Shown here in pieces: positions 17,003-26,185 of a stretch of DNA of 64,000 nt. Each line of letters starts with the position of its first letter. The stretch's first letter is position 1. The stretch comes from Oscillospiraceae bacterium (GTDB lineage Bacteria > Bacillota > Clostridia > Oscillospirales > Ruminococcaceae): contig JAHHTZ010000001.1 of the NCBI GenBank assembly GCA_020024285.1, forward strand, positions 248,001 through 312,000, in the 5' to 3' direction. Below the pieces are notes generated by a model. The model was not told the origin of the DNA and did not search any database. It was given only the letters and a program-made list of their open reading frames with translations. The position numbers and the translations under genes are program-made.

Positions 17003-17365
17003 TTATTCCCTCAGTCGGTCAGCAATGCGTATGATCTCCTGCGCCTGCGCAGCAAGGGGGGCTCCCTCAGGCATTTGTTCCGCCTGTTGGGTGATCGACC
17101 TTGCACACACGATGATGTGCTCAAGATCGTCCTCCACCTGACGGAATTTCTCTGCCAGATGAAGGCGCTCCTCCAAATCAAGAAGCACTGCTTCCGCTCG
17201 TTTGATGCTGTCGCGCACGCCCTGTCGGGTGATCTGCGCGATCTGGGCGATCTCGCCCAGCGAAAGGTCTTCGTTGTAGTAGAGTTCTACCACTTCCTTC
17301 TGCTTCTCGGTGAGCATTTCCCCGTAAAAGTCCAGTAAGACGGAGATTTTCAGGTCCTTTGCCAT
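17003..17365 (-). CDS. ylxM: SRP-associated helix-turn-helix protein YlxM (UPF0122)
   Basis: The 120-residue protein has a sigma-70 region-4-like helix-turn-helix ('LTEKQKEVVELYYNEDLSLGEIAQ', 'TRQGVRDSIKRAE'). YlxM is always next to ffh and binds SRP components in Streptococcus. The ATG at 17365 is preceded by AGAAAGGA. Frames reaching 17431 pass over the promoter -10 box and are rejected. Confidence 0.9.
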   Translation of the reverse strand: MAKDLKISVLLDFYGEMLTEKQKEVVELYYNEDLSLGEIAQIAQITRQGVRDSIKRAEAVLLDLEERLHLAEKFRQVEDDLEHIIVCARSITQQAEQMPEGAPLAAQAQEIIRIADRLRE

Positions 17366-17436
17366 GAAGCAGCATCCTTTCTGTCTTGCATCCGCTGTCT
17401 GATGTAAAGGGGTTTCCTTTACAACTGACAAGGGAT

Positions 17437-17465
17437 AGTATACACAAAACTTTGCCGCCTGTCAA
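17437..17465 (-). promoter_or_regulatory. Promoter of ylxM-ffh
   Basis: Minus-strand TTGACA (17465-17460) and TATACT (17442-17437) are 17 bases apart. This is the only strong promoter visible for the ylxM to trmD cluster. The sequence GTAAAGG...CCTTTAC (about 17404-17421) forms a small inverted repeat just downstream. Confidence 0.85.
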
Positions 17466-17625
17466 GGGATTTGCTTTACACTTTTCCACTTCTATTTTTT
17501 GCGCAGTTTTTTGGGATTTTTCCCTTTGTTTTTGTGAAAATTTTCTAAGGATATTCCCGGCTGCGGCCCCTGCACCGATTGAATTTCGCTGTTTGCTGTG
17601 CTATCATCGTCTAAAAGGATACCGG

Positions 17626-17820
17626 ATGGAGGTGCAGGAATCGATGGCGTGGAGCTACGACGAAATCCTCGATCTTGTGGAAGCTCCCGATTGTTTTATC
17701 CTGATCCTGGGGGAGGATTCTGCGCTTGTCTACATCAAGGAGCAGCTTCAGGGCATCGGTGCGGAGGAGTTTCGCGCGTTTCTCCTTGCAAAAACGGGGA
17801 AGGATTTTATCCGGATTTAG
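17626..17820 (+). pseudogene. C-terminal remnant of a YcxB-like membrane protein
   Basis: From an ATG at 17626 (or 17644) the frame encodes about 64 residues that read like the soluble C-terminal end of YcxB-family proteins: 'WSYDEILDLVEAPDCFILILG' followed by 'EEFRAFL'. The membrane part that should precede it is absent; the 5' sequence is the divergent ylxM promoter region, and no good ribosome site precedes the ATG. I judge it a decayed fragment left after a deletion, though a short real gene cannot be excluded. Confidence 0.5.
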
Positions 17821-17823
17821 GCA

Positions 17824-17862
17824 AAAAGAAAAGCACCGCAAAAGCGGTGCTTTTCTAATGCA
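17824..17862. terminator. Bidirectional terminator between the YcxB remnant and rplS
   Basis: AAAAGCACCGC and GCGGTGCTTTT form a perfect stem around AAAA (about 17833-17858). Confidence 0.92.
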
Positions 17863-18207
17863 TTAGCGGATCTGCTCTTTAACTTTTGCAGCTTTACCAA
17901 CGCGGTCACGCAGGTAGTAGAGTTTGCTTCTACGTACTTTACCGTGTCTGGTAACGGTTACTTCTGCAACGTTAGGGGAGTGCATTGGGAACACTCTTTC
18001 TACGCCGCAGCCGTGAGCTACGCGACGAACAGTGAAGGTTTCAGCAACGCCGCCGTTTTTCTTAGCGATTACAGTGCCTTCGAAAGCCTGAAGTCTTTCG
18101 CGGTTACCTTCTTTGATTTTTACCATTACGCGAACGGTATCACCGATCTCAAATTTTGGCAGTTCGTTTTTCATGCAAGATTGAGCAATTTGTTTCAAAG
18201 CATCCAT
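17863..18207 (-). CDS. rplS: 50S ribosomal protein L19
   Basis: The 114-residue protein shows the L19 core: 'FEIGDTVRVMVKIKEGNRER', 'FEGTVIAKKNGG', 'ETFTVRRVAHGCGVERVFP' and 'GKVRRSKLYYLRDRVGKAA'. It sits at the 30S/50S interface. It is separated from trmD, its common neighbour, and has its own promoter, long leader and terminator. AAAGGAGGAAG precedes the ATG. Confidence 0.97.
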   Translation of the reverse strand: MDALKQIAQSCMKNELPKFEIGDTVRVMVKIKEGNRERLQAFEGTVIAKKNGGVAETFTVRRVAHGCGVERVFPMHSPNVAEVTVTRHGKVRRSKLYYLRDRVGKAAKVKEQIR

Positions 18208-18399
18208 TGATACTTCCTCCTTTAATTTTCAGATATTCATACGCCTTGCTGCCAGAGGAATACCCACTTTAATGTCGCAATCCAACAGAAGATTGTACAT
18301 CAACCCTCGCTGTCCCCCTTTTTCCGTGTTGTTCGGCAAAAGGGTCAACAGTGGTATTGCATTCTTGTATAGAATACCATATCACCTTTCTCTTTGCAA
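18208..18399 (-). promoter_or_regulatory. rplS promoter and long leader, possible L19 autoregulatory RNA
   Basis: On the minus strand TTGCAA (18399-18394) and TATTCT (18376-18371) are 17 bases apart and give a leader of about 155 bases. The leader contains a CCCTTTT...AAAAGGG hairpin (about 18315-18345). The -10 lies within an inverted repeat TGGTATT (18352-18358) / AATACCA (18373-18379). An L19 leader RNA is known in Firmicutes; I cannot verify the consensus here. Confidence 0.5.
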
Positions 18400-18482
18400 G
18401 AGGGCATGGGAAATTTCTTGAAAAATCATCGATATTGCATCAAAATCCGGCGCAATCGGCGGATTTTCTCGGCACAAGGGCG

Positions 18483-19130
18483 CTATTCAAAGGATTCCAT
18501 GTCCTTGTTGTACACCATGATGCGGCGCGTGGAGATGGTTTCGATGCGCTGTGCATTGGGGAAATTCTCGAACAGCAAGCTTGGGTTGATGTTTGTTTCG
18601 ATGCCGGTGGTGCAGCGCAGCTTGAGGAACACGCCCTCTGCGCGCACCTCCTGCGAGAGCACCTTAAAGTGCGGCTTGAGGTCGATCTCCTTCGGGGCTT
18701 TCTTCGTCTTTTTCCACACCTTGATCTCGTCCTGTCCCAAAAAGGCGGAGAGCTCCTCGTGCAGGGTCTGTGGCTCCTGTGTTTCGAGGAAGATATCATA
18801 GTCTGCCCATGCGATCTCCTTCTGATCCATCACCGGCTCCTGACAGCGCAGGACGCGGATATCCTGTGGAAGGCTGTCGTTTAAGCGTGCCACCACTTCT
18901 TCGTTGGGGATCTCCTCCATCAGGCGCATATCCACACATTCATACACGCTCTCATAGCCGAGCGAAAGCGGCAGCGGAAAGGTGAGGTACATATGGGGAT
19001 TAAAACCCTCGGTGTACCACACCGGCAGCCCCGAACGCTTGATGGAGCGCATCCAGCAGCGGTTGCTGTCGAGGTGGGAGATATATTTTGCTCGTCCCAG
19101 TTTCGTAAAAAATACGCGAATCTTACGCAA
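18483..19130 (-). CDS. DUF2344 radical-SAM-linked protein
   Basis: The 215-residue protein begins 'RKIRVFFTKLGRAKYISHLD' and continues 'GLPVWYTEGFNPHMYLTFPLPLSLG', the pattern of DUF2344 (TIGR03936). It accompanies the radical-SAM protein encoded just upstream, with which it overlaps by eight bases. In other genomes it can be fused to that protein. The start is TTG at 19130 with AGGAGGAAG upstream. Function is unknown; context suggests RNA or ribosome modification. Confidence 0.85.
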   Translation of the reverse strand: MRKIRVFFTKLGRAKYISHLDSNRCWMRSIKRSGLPVWYTEGFNPHMYLTFPLPLSLGYESVYECVDMRLMEEIPNEEVVARLNDSLPQDIRVLRCQEPVMDQKEIAWADYDIFLETQEPQTLHEELSAFLGQDEIKVWKKTKKAPKEIDLKPHFKVLSQEVRAEGVFLKLRCTTGIETNINPSLLFENFPNAQRIETISTRRIMVYNKDMESFE

Positions 19131-20964
19131 AGCATCTTCCTCCTACCAGTTTATTTGCACCGCAGCCGGAGCATCTCTGGCGGCAGTGCGGCGTTGTTTT
19201 GTTGGAGCGCGCCTGCTTGTTTTCACGCACCAGAAATTCCTTGCTGACGCAGTAGTCGAGGTGATCCCACGGCATGATCTCGTCGTAGGCGCGGTGGCGG
19301 TTGGCGTAGAACGCGGGGTCCAGTCCGCACTCTGCCATCGAATCGTACCAGCGCTGCGGGTCGAAGTATTCGTCCCAGCCGTCGAGCTTGCTGCCCTTTT
19401 TCCAGCAGGTTTCGATGACGTCGCACAGGCGGCGGTCGCCGCGCGCCAGCACCGCTTCGATGAAGCTGACATCGGCATCGTGGTAGCTGACGGAAATTTT
19501 CTTCGATTTCACGCTTGCCATGAGGTGCTTTTGCTTTTCGTGGAGCATTTCCATCGTATCCTGCGGCTCAAACTCGAACGGAGTGAACGGCTTCGGGACA
19601 AAGCACGCACAGCTGATGGACACTGTGACGCCCTTCCCCTTCGGACGGTTCGGGATGCTGTAGAAGAGATCGACCACCTTCTGTGCAAGGTTTGCGATAC
19701 CCTCGATGTCCTCCATCGTTTCGGTGGGAAGTCCCATCATAAAGTAGAGCTTTACGGAGGTGTAGCCGCCCTCGAATGCGGTGCGGCAGGTTTCCATCAC
19801 TTCCTCCTCCTGGACGTTCTTGTTGATGACGTCGCGCAGGCGCTGGGTCCCGGCTTCGGCAGCGAAGGTCAGTCCGCTTTTGCGCACTTTGGCGATCTTC
19901 TCCATCAGTTCCTTTGAGAAGTTGTCCACACGAAGGGACGGCAGCGACAGGTTGATTTTTTCATCGAAGGTCCACGGTAGCATATCATCGAGCAGCTCCG
20001 GGAGCTCCTCATAGTCGCTTGTGCTCAGGGAGGTCAGGGAAATCTCCTCATAGCCTGTGGAACCGCAGAGGCATTTTGCGTTGTTGTCGAGCGTGTTGTG
20101 GTGCTTGTCGCGCAGCGGACGGTAGATGAATCCTGCCTGACAGAAGCGGCAGCCGCGCAGACAGCCGCGCTGCACCTCCAGCATGGCGCGGTCGTGGACG
20201 ATGCTTGTGAACGGCACGACAAAGCTCTCTGGATAAAATATATTGTCCAGCTCGCGGATGATCCGCTTCTGCACCTTTGGCGGTGCATCGGGGGTGTTCG
20301 GGGTCACGGAAGCGATGGTTCCGTCCTCCTTGTAGGAAATATCGTAGAACGCCGGAACGTAAACGCCCTCGATCTGAGCGGCTTTGTGCAGGAACTGCTC
20401 CTTGCTCCAGCCCTCCTCCTTCGCTTTGGCGTAAAGCTCTGTCACCTCGATGTTGACTTCCTCCCCTTCCCCAAGGAAGAACAGGTCCACAAAATCAGCG
20501 ATTGGCTCCGGATTGCAGGCGCAGGGTCCGCCGGCTGCCACGATCGGGAAGAGGTTTTTGCGGTCCTTCGAGCGCACCGGCAGCTTTGCAAGGTCGAGCA
20601 TATTCAAAATGGCGGTATAGCTCATTTCATACTGAAGCGTAAAGAGGATAAAATCGAAGTCGGTGATCGGCTCAAGGCTTTCCAGCCCGTAGAGCGCGAT
20701 GTCGTTTTCCCGCATGATTTTTTCCATATCGGCATCCGGTGCAAACACACGCTCGCACCACCAGTCCGGGCGGCTGTTGTAGAGGGAGTAGAGAATCTTC
20801 ATGCCGAGATGGGACATCCCCACCTCGTACTTATCCGGAAAGCAGAACGCCAGACGGATGTTGACGTCCTCCTTGTTTTTGACCACGCTGTTCAGTTCGC
20901 CGCCAATGTACTGGGATGGCTTTTGAACCTGAAGCAGGATTTTTTCCAGTTGTTTTGGTATCAT
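19123..20964 (-). CDS. TIGR03960 family B12-binding-type radical SAM protein
   Basis: This 613-residue protein has an N-terminal cobalamin-binding-like domain ('CFPDKYEVGMSHLGMKILY', 'PIVAAGGPCACNPEP', 'FFLGEGEE') and then a radical SAM core with the cluster motif CLRGCRFC (CxxxCxxC). The C-terminus carries another Cys-rich patch ('CRQRCSGC'). By family it uses a 4Fe-4S cluster and SAM; the substrate is unknown. The ATG at 20964 follows GGAGGAAAAC. It makes 5'-deoxyadenosine as by-product, which the operon at 21-30 kb could salvage. Confidence 0.88.
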   Translation of the reverse strand: MIPKQLEKILLQVQKPSQYIGGELNSVVKNKEDVNIRLAFCFPDKYEVGMSHLGMKILYSLYNSRPDWWCERVFAPDADMEKIMRENDIALYGLESLEPITDFDFILFTLQYEMSYTAILNMLDLAKLPVRSKDRKNLFPIVAAGGPCACNPEPIADFVDLFFLGEGEEVNIEVTELYAKAKEEGWSKEQFLHKAAQIEGVYVPAFYDISYKEDGTIASVTPNTPDAPPKVQKRIIRELDNIFYPESFVVPFTSIVHDRAMLEVQRGCLRGCRFCQAGFIYRPLRDKHHNTLDNNAKCLCGSTGYEEISLTSLSTSDYEELPELLDDMLPWTFDEKINLSLPSLRVDNFSKELMEKIAKVRKSGLTFAAEAGTQRLRDVINKNVQEEEVMETCRTAFEGGYTSVKLYFMMGLPTETMEDIEGIANLAQKVVDLFYSIPNRPKGKGVTVSISCACFVPKPFTPFEFEPQDTMEMLHEKQKHLMASVKSKKISVSYHDADVSFIEAVLARGDRRLCDVIETCWKKGSKLDGWDEYFDPQRWYDSMAECGLDPAFYANRHRAYDEIMPWDHLDYCVSKEFLVRENKQARSNKTTPHCRQRCSGCGANKLVGGRCFA

Positions 20965-21041
20965 TGTTTTCCTCCTGCAATGTATCACAATTTTTCATTA
21001 TTCTTTTTATTTTACGCGATTTCCCCTTATTATGCAAGAGG

Positions 21042-21085
21042 AAACAACCTTGCCCCGTTGATAAATCCGGGACAAGGTTGTTGAT
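21042..21085 (-). terminator. Terminator of the nucleoside-salvage operon
   Basis: On the minus strand ACAACCTTG-TCCCGG pairs with CCGGGGCAAGGTTGT-like sequence around ATTTATCAA and is followed by TTTCC (21044-21082). It lies directly after the deaminase stop. Confidence 0.75.
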
Positions 21086-22365
21086 TATGCTTTCATCGAT
21101 TCGATGATTTCGTTGGCTTTGGCGTAGATTTCTTCGGGGTCGGTCCCGATGTGGAACACGCCGTCCTCGTAGAGGATCTTGCCGTCGATCATCGTCATTT
21201 TTACGTTTTGCTTGCTGCCGCTGTAGACAAGGTTCTTAACGATGTTGTTGAGCGGCTGCATATTCGGCTGGTGCAGATCGATGAGGATGAGGTCGGCAAG
21301 CTTTCCCTGTGCAAGCACGTCGCAGTCCGAAAGTCCCATCGCCTTTGCGCCGCCTGTGGTTGCCATTTTGAGAACCTCTGCCCCGTCCACGGCGGATGCG
21401 TCCTTTTCCCGCAGCTTTGCAAGCCCTGTGACAAGGAACATCTCGCGGAACATATCGAGACAGTTGTTGCTGGCAGGTCCGTCCGTTCCGATCGCAATCG
21501 GGATCTTGCGCTCCATCAGCGTTTGGATCGGCGCGATGCCGCTTGCGAGCTTCGTGTTGGAGCCGGGGCAGGTGACTGCCACAAGTCCCTTCTTCTGGAA
21601 GATATCGAGATCCTCCTCGCTCAGGTGGATGCAGTGGTATCCGCCGCCGCCGTAGTCGAACAGTCCCAGCGAGTTGAGGAAGGCGGTCGGGGTCATGCCG
21701 TTGCGCTCGATGCACTGGCGGACCTCCGATTCGCTCTCGGAATTGTGGGTAAAGACGGGCGCCTTGTATTGATGCGCCAGACGTGCAAGTCCTTCGAGGC
21801 GTTCCCGCCCGGTTGTATATTCCGCATGAAATCCGAGCGTATAGCGGATGAGCGGATGAAAGTTGTTGAACTTCACATAGTTTTCTTCCACTTCCTCAAG
21901 GGAGGAAACAAAGTCGTTGAAGGGAGCTACCAGCACGGTGCGAAAGCCGCAGTCCACCGACGATTGTGCAATCTTGTCCGCGTGGAAATACATATCGAAG
22001 TTTGCGGTGATGCCGCTTGTGAGGTATTCGAGGATCGCAAGCTTTGACAGGTGGTAGATGTGCTCCGGCACAAGCTTTGCCTCCATCGGAAAAACCTGCT
22101 CGTTGAGCCAGCTCAGCAGCGGACGGTCGTCCGCAAAGGAGCGCAGGAAGGTCATCGCAGAGTGGGTGTGTGCATTTTTGAAGCCCGGCATCAGCAGGTT
22201 TTTGTTTGCATCGATCTGTCTGTCCCATGCGATCTTTCCTGCTGCTTCGCCGTTTTCTGCACCGACATAAGAGATGCGGCTGCCTTCCACCCAGAGCTCC
22301 CCTTCACTGACGGTGAGGGGCTCCTGCATGGTCAAAATCCTTGCGTTATAAATGCGTATCTTCAT
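21085..22365 (-). CDS. mtaD: Amidohydrolase: 5'-methylthioadenosine / S-adenosylhomocysteine / 5'-deoxyadenosine deaminase
   Basis: The 426-residue protein belongs to the TrzN/MtaD/DadD branch of metal-dependent amidohydrolases. It shows the metal-binding 'NAHTHSAM' (His66, His68), 'LGFHAEY', 'VFTHNSESESE' and 'IGTDGPASNN' motifs. The family converts the adenine of MTA, SAH or 5'-deoxyadenosine to hypoxanthine, releasing ammonia. It is the last gene of an operon with a nucleoside importer, PNP, MtnA and an aldolase, so MTA and 5'-deoxyadenosine are the likely substrates. The product (methylthioinosine or deoxyinosine) suits the PNP encoded in the same operon. Exact specificity is not readable. 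Confidence 0.85.
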   Translation of the reverse strand: MKIRIYNARILTMQEPLTVSEGELWVEGSRISYVGAENGEAAGKIAWDRQIDANKNLLMPGFKNAHTHSAMTFLRSFADDRPLLSWLNEQVFPMEAKLVPEHIYHLSKLAILEYLTSGITANFDMYFHADKIAQSSVDCGFRTVLVAPFNDFVSSLEEVEENYVKFNNFHPLIRYTLGFHAEYTTGRERLEGLARLAHQYKAPVFTHNSESESEVRQCIERNGMTPTAFLNSLGLFDYGGGGYHCIHLSEEDLDIFQKKGLVAVTCPGSNTKLASGIAPIQTLMERKIPIAIGTDGPASNNCLDMFREMFLVTGLAKLREKDASAVDGAEVLKMATTGGAKAMGLSDCDVLAQGKLADLILIDLHQPNMQPLNNIVKNLVYSGSKQNVKMTMIDGKILYEDGVFHIGTDPEEIYAKANEIIESMKA

Positions 22366-22389
22366 CCGAAGCTCTCCTTTCGTGTTCTG

Positions 22390-23349
22390 TTATCGTTTGC
22401 CCTTGTCGTAGATTTCGCCCAATGCGCGCGGTGCGCGGTTGTATTTCGAGAAGAATACAAGCAAAATGAGCGTCAAAACATACGGCAGGATCATCACAAG
22501 GTCGGAATAAGCGCTCGGCAGCTCCAGCTGACGCACGAGGTAATATCCGCCGGAACGCGCAAAGCCGAACAGCAGGCAGGAAAAGAGCGTCGGGAGGATG
22601 GTCCAGTTGCCGAAAATCAGCGCAGCGATGGCAAGGTAGCCATAGCCCATGTAGATGCTGGACGAGAAGTTTGCGGAGATGGAGTAGGCAAAGCTGATGC
22701 CTGCCACACCGGAGAGCGCGCCCGATACCATAATGGCAATCAGGCGGACACGTCCCACGTTGGTACCGGCTGCATCCACTGCGTGCGGATTGTCGCCGCA
22801 GGCGCGCAGGTCCATGCCGTATTTTGTTTTATACAGAACATACCATGCCACCACAGCCACCACGACGATAATAAGCTCGAAGGGGTAGACATTCTCGAAG
22901 GCATGACCGAGGATCGGAATGGAAGAAAGTCCCGGAATGGTGATGCGCTCCGACACGGTGAGCACGAATTTATCGGATGCTGCCTGAAAGAGTGCTTTGT
23001 TCAAAAACTTTGTCAAAAAGGCAGTGAGCGCCATCGCAAGGATGTTGAGCACCACGCCGCTGATGGTCTGATTTGCCTTGAAGCGGATGCACACCAGCGC
23101 ATAGAGCAGCGAATAGAGCATAGCTCCCAGTGCTGCGAAGAACAGGGACGCATAGTACGGGACAGCAGGTCCTACGTTAAAATTGTTTGTGATGATGACA
23201 GCCACCAGTGCACCGATGAATGCGCCGAAGCCCTGAAAGCCCTCCAAAGACAGGTTGATCACACCGCTCTTTTCGCAGTAGATGCCGCCGATTGCCATAA
23301 TGAAAAGCGGCAGTGAGAAATAAAGTCCTTCTGATATGATTTGCTGCAT
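22390..23349 (-). CDS. Nucleoside ABC transporter permease (BMP-associated, second subunit)
   Basis: The 319-residue protein is a branched-chain-type/RbsC-like inner-membrane permease with about eight to ten helices and the conserved 'GVINLSLEGFQGFGAF' and 'ACGDNPHAVDAAG' loops characteristic of NupQ/PnrD subunits. The ATG at 23349 is four bases after the stop of the other permease, with GAGGGGG upstream; a TTG at 23379 would overlap further. With its partner it forms the channel of the importer. Confidence 0.88.
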   Translation of the reverse strand: MQQIISEGLYFSLPLFIMAIGGIYCEKSGVINLSLEGFQGFGAFIGALVAVIITNNFNVGPAVPYYASLFFAALGAMLYSLLYALVCIRFKANQTISGVVLNILAMALTAFLTKFLNKALFQAASDKFVLTVSERITIPGLSSIPILGHAFENVYPFELIIVVVAVVAWYVLYKTKYGMDLRACGDNPHAVDAAGTNVGRVRLIAIMVSGALSGVAGISFAYSISANFSSSIYMGYGYLAIAALIFGNWTILPTLFSCLLFGFARSGGYYLVRQLELPSAYSDLVMILPYVLTLILLVFFSKYNRAPRALGEIYDKGKR

Positions 23350-23353
23350 ATAC

Positions 23354-24496
23354 TTATTTCCCCCTCTCTTGTTCTTCAAGGTTGTCCTTTGCCCGTTTCA
23401 TGCGGAACTTGATGTAGGTGCCGCACGCACTGAACAGCAGGATGATGCCGGTGATTACGGATGCGATCTCGGATTCGATGCCGCAGGCAGAGGTCATATA
23501 GGTGCTTCCCTTGCTGATGACGGAGATCAGGAAGGAAGAAAAGATGATGCCGATCGGGTTGCTGTTTGCGAGGATGGCAACGGCGATGGAGTCAAAGCCG
23601 GTCGCCGGGAGGACCCTTGGCTGGATGGAGCCGAAGAATCCGAGGTAATAGGTCACACCGGCAAGTCCTGCCAATGCGCCGGAAAGTGCCATTGTCATCA
23701 CCATTTTGCGCCCTACGTTGATGCCTGCATAGCGCGATGCACTTCTGCTGATGCCGACGGACTTCATCTCATAGCCGAAGGTCGTCTTGTTCAGGAGATA
23801 ATACAGCACAAACACCGCCAGCAGTCCGATGAGGATACCCCATGGGATGTCCATTTTGAAGTCCCCCACCACAGTATCCATCTTTGTCAGACGTGCCGCA
23901 CGCGAAACCGCCTGCGACTGACGGGTAACGGGGTTTACATAGAAGGTATTGATGCAGAAGCTGATGATATACTGTGCAATGTAGTTTATCATAATGGTGG
24001 AAACCACCTCGTTGATGTTGAAGCGGTACTTGAGATACCCGACAAATCCGCCGACAAGACAGCCGGTCACCATGCCGATGATAACGACAAGCGGCATGGC
24101 AAGGACTGCGGGAAGGTCGCTGTAACCCACCGTGATGGTGGCAACAAAGCCCGAAATGAGCATCTGCCCTGCCACACCGATGTTAAACAGTCCGCCCTTT
24201 AAGCCGGTGGCAACTGCCAGCGCCGCCAGAAGCAGCGGGGTCCATGCGTTGAGGAAGCTCGTAAAGTCGGTGATCATGCCCTTGTGCGCCGCATAGGAGG
24301 CTTTGGGCAGAAGCCCCGAGCCCTGAAGCAGGTTCTGATAGGCAGACAGCGGATTTTTGCCGAGTGCAAGGATGATGACTGCCCCCACGATCAAGCTGAG
24401 CAGGATGGCAAACAGCGGTATGGAAACCGCCTGCCGCTTCTCGTCCCCCATGAGCTTTAAGAATGATTTTTTCAGGGAATTTTTACTTTTGTTCAT
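23354..24496 (-). CDS. Nucleoside ABC transporter permease (BMP-associated, first subunit)
   Basis: The 380-residue permease has an N-terminal basic cytosolic stretch, about nine membrane helices, the 'GLFNIGVAGQMLISG' motif and the cytoplasmic loop 'GISRSASRYAGINVGRKM' that contacts the ATPase, as in NupP/PnrC. It overlaps the ATPase gene by 14 bases. Subunit order ATPase-permease-permease is the standard one. Confidence 0.9.
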   Translation of the reverse strand: MNKSKNSLKKSFLKLMGDEKRQAVSIPLFAILLSLIVGAVIILALGKNPLSAYQNLLQGSGLLPKASYAAHKGMITDFTSFLNAWTPLLLAALAVATGLKGGLFNIGVAGQMLISGFVATITVGYSDLPAVLAMPLVVIIGMVTGCLVGGFVGYLKYRFNINEVVSTIMINYIAQYIISFCINTFYVNPVTRQSQAVSRAARLTKMDTVVGDFKMDIPWGILIGLLAVFVLYYLLNKTTFGYEMKSVGISRSASRYAGINVGRKMVMTMALSGALAGLAGVTYYLGFFGSIQPRVLPATGFDSIAVAILANSNPIGIIFSSFLISVISKGSTYMTSACGIESEIASVITGIILLFSACGTYIKFRMKRAKDNLEEQERGK

Positions 24497-26024
24497 GCGC
24501 TTTTACCCCCATCATAAATTCTCCTACCTGATTGGTGGTCAATTCCTTTGCATCCGCGATTTTCTGAATCTGTCCGTTGTAGATGACACCGATGGTGTCG
24601 GCACAGTTCATGATCTCCTCAAGCTCCAGCGAGATGAGCAGGATCGCCTTGCCCTTGTCGCGCTCTGCGATGATCTGCTTGTGGATATGCTCGATCGCGC
24701 CGATGTCCAGACCGCGCGTCGGCTGGACAAAGATCGTCAGCGCAGATTTTTGCTCGATCTCGCGCGCGATGATGATTTTCTGCTGATTGCCGCCGCTCAT
24801 GGAGCGCACCACGGTCTTGCTGCCCTGTCCGCTGCGGATGTCGTACTGCTCGATGAGGTCGTGGCTGTGCTTTGTGATCTCGTCGCGCTTGAGGATGCCC
24901 TTTTTGGAGTATGGCTCTTCAAAATAATTTTTGAGCACGAGGTTATCCTCCACCGTAAAGTCCATCACAAGTCCATAGCTCTGGCGGTCCTCCGGGATAT
25001 AGGAGATGCCCTTTAGGCTCCTTGCCCGGATGGAATCGTGGGTGATGTCCTGTCCGAGCAGCTTGATGCTCCCGCCGCTTGCTTTTGCAAGTCCTGCGAT
25101 GGCATCGGCGATTTCGACCTGACCGTTGCCCGATACGCCGGCGATGGCGAAGATTTCGCCCTCGTGGATGGAAAACGACACGTCCTTCACCACTTCAAAA
25201 TTGTTTTGGTCGCGCACGCTCAGATGCTCTACATCGAGCACCACGTCCCCGAAGTGCGGCGGCTTTTTCTCCGTTTCAAACGAAACCTCGCGCCCCACCA
25301 TCAGGTTTGCCATCGTCTTGGTGGAGGTGGAGGGCACGTCCAGCACATCGATGAGCTTTCCGCGGCACAAAATGGCGCAGCGGTCTGCCACCTTCTTGAT
25401 TTCCTCGAGCTTGTGGGTGATGAGGATGATGGTTTTTCCGGCATCGCGCAGCCCCTTGATGATCTCCAGGAGGAAGTCGATCTCCTGCGGGGTCAGGACG
25501 GCGGTCGGTTCGTCAAAGATCAGGATCTCCGCTTCACGGTAGAGCATTTTGAGGATTTCGACGCGCTGCTGGATGGAGACGTTGAGCTCTTCGATTTTGC
25601 TTGTGGGGTTGACATTGAGCCCATAGCGCTCCGACAGTGCCGCAATCTCCTTATCTGCTGCTTTGATGTCTACAAAAGGAAGGAAGCCCCAGAGCTTTGA
25701 TTTTGGCTTGATGCCAAGAATGATATTTTCCGTCACGGTATAGTTGCTGACGAGCTTGAAGTGCTGGTGGACCATTCCGATATTGAGCTGCGTTGCATAG
25801 CGCGGAGAAACGATCTTCTTCTTTTTTCCGCGCACGATGATCTCTCCTTCATCCGGCTCGTACATCCCGAACAGCATGCTCATCAGGGTCGATTTTCCTG
25901 CACCGTTTTCACCCAAAAGCGCATAGATCTCCCCTTTTTTGATTTGAATGGTGACATCATCGTTGGCGATAATGCCCGGAAACTTCTTTGTGATATGGTT
26001 CATTTCCACAATATACTCTGACAT
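24483..26024 (-). CDS. Nucleoside ABC transporter ATPase (tandem domains)
   Basis: The 513-residue protein has two ABC domains like NupO/RbsA. Domain 1 has Walker A GENGAGKST, signature 'LNVSIQQRVEI' and Walker B 'EILIFDEPT'. Domain 2 has a degenerate Walker A ('GVSGNGQVE') and intact signature 'MSGGNQQK', as is usual for this family. It powers uptake through the two permeases. A hairpin followed by T residues lies between it and the upstream lipoprotein gene. Confidence 0.93.
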   Translation of the reverse strand: MSEYIVEMNHITKKFPGIIANDDVTIQIKKGEIYALLGENGAGKSTLMSMLFGMYEPDEGEIIVRGKKKKIVSPRYATQLNIGMVHQHFKLVSNYTVTENIILGIKPKSKLWGFLPFVDIKAADKEIAALSERYGLNVNPTSKIEELNVSIQQRVEILKMLYREAEILIFDEPTAVLTPQEIDFLLEIIKGLRDAGKTIILITHKLEEIKKVADRCAILCRGKLIDVLDVPSTSTKTMANLMVGREVSFETEKKPPHFGDVVLDVEHLSVRDQNNFEVVKDVSFSIHEGEIFAIAGVSGNGQVEIADAIAGLAKASGGSIKLLGQDITHDSIRARSLKGISYIPEDRQSYGLVMDFTVEDNLVLKNYFEEPYSKKGILKRDEITKHSHDLIEQYDIRSGQGSKTVVRSMSGGNQQKIIIAREIEQKSALTIFVQPTRGLDIGAIEHIHKQIIAERDKGKAILLISLELEEIMNCADTIGVIYNGQIQKIADAKELTTNQVGEFMMGVKAHEQK

Positions 26025-26111
26025 GCTTTCTTTCCCCTCTTTCCCTTTTTGTGATGCTTTTCTCTACAGGTCTCAGAAAAAAATCCCTTTTTTCGCTCAG
26101 ACCTATACAGA

Positions 26112-26170
26112 ACAGCAAAAAGGAGTGCCGCAAAATACAATAAGTATGCACATTCACAGCACTCCGCTTT
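26112..26170 (-). promoter_or_regulatory. Attenuator-like hairpin between the lipoprotein and ATPase genes
   Basis: On the minus strand GGAGTGC (26165-26159) pairs with GCACTCC (26128-26122) over a 30-base loop and is followed by TTTTTG. Partial termination here would give more binding protein than transporter, which is usual for such operons. A second inverted repeat, AGGTCT/AGACCT, lies at about 26073-26104. Confidence 0.55.
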
Positions 26171-26185
26171 TTCTGCTATAACAAA

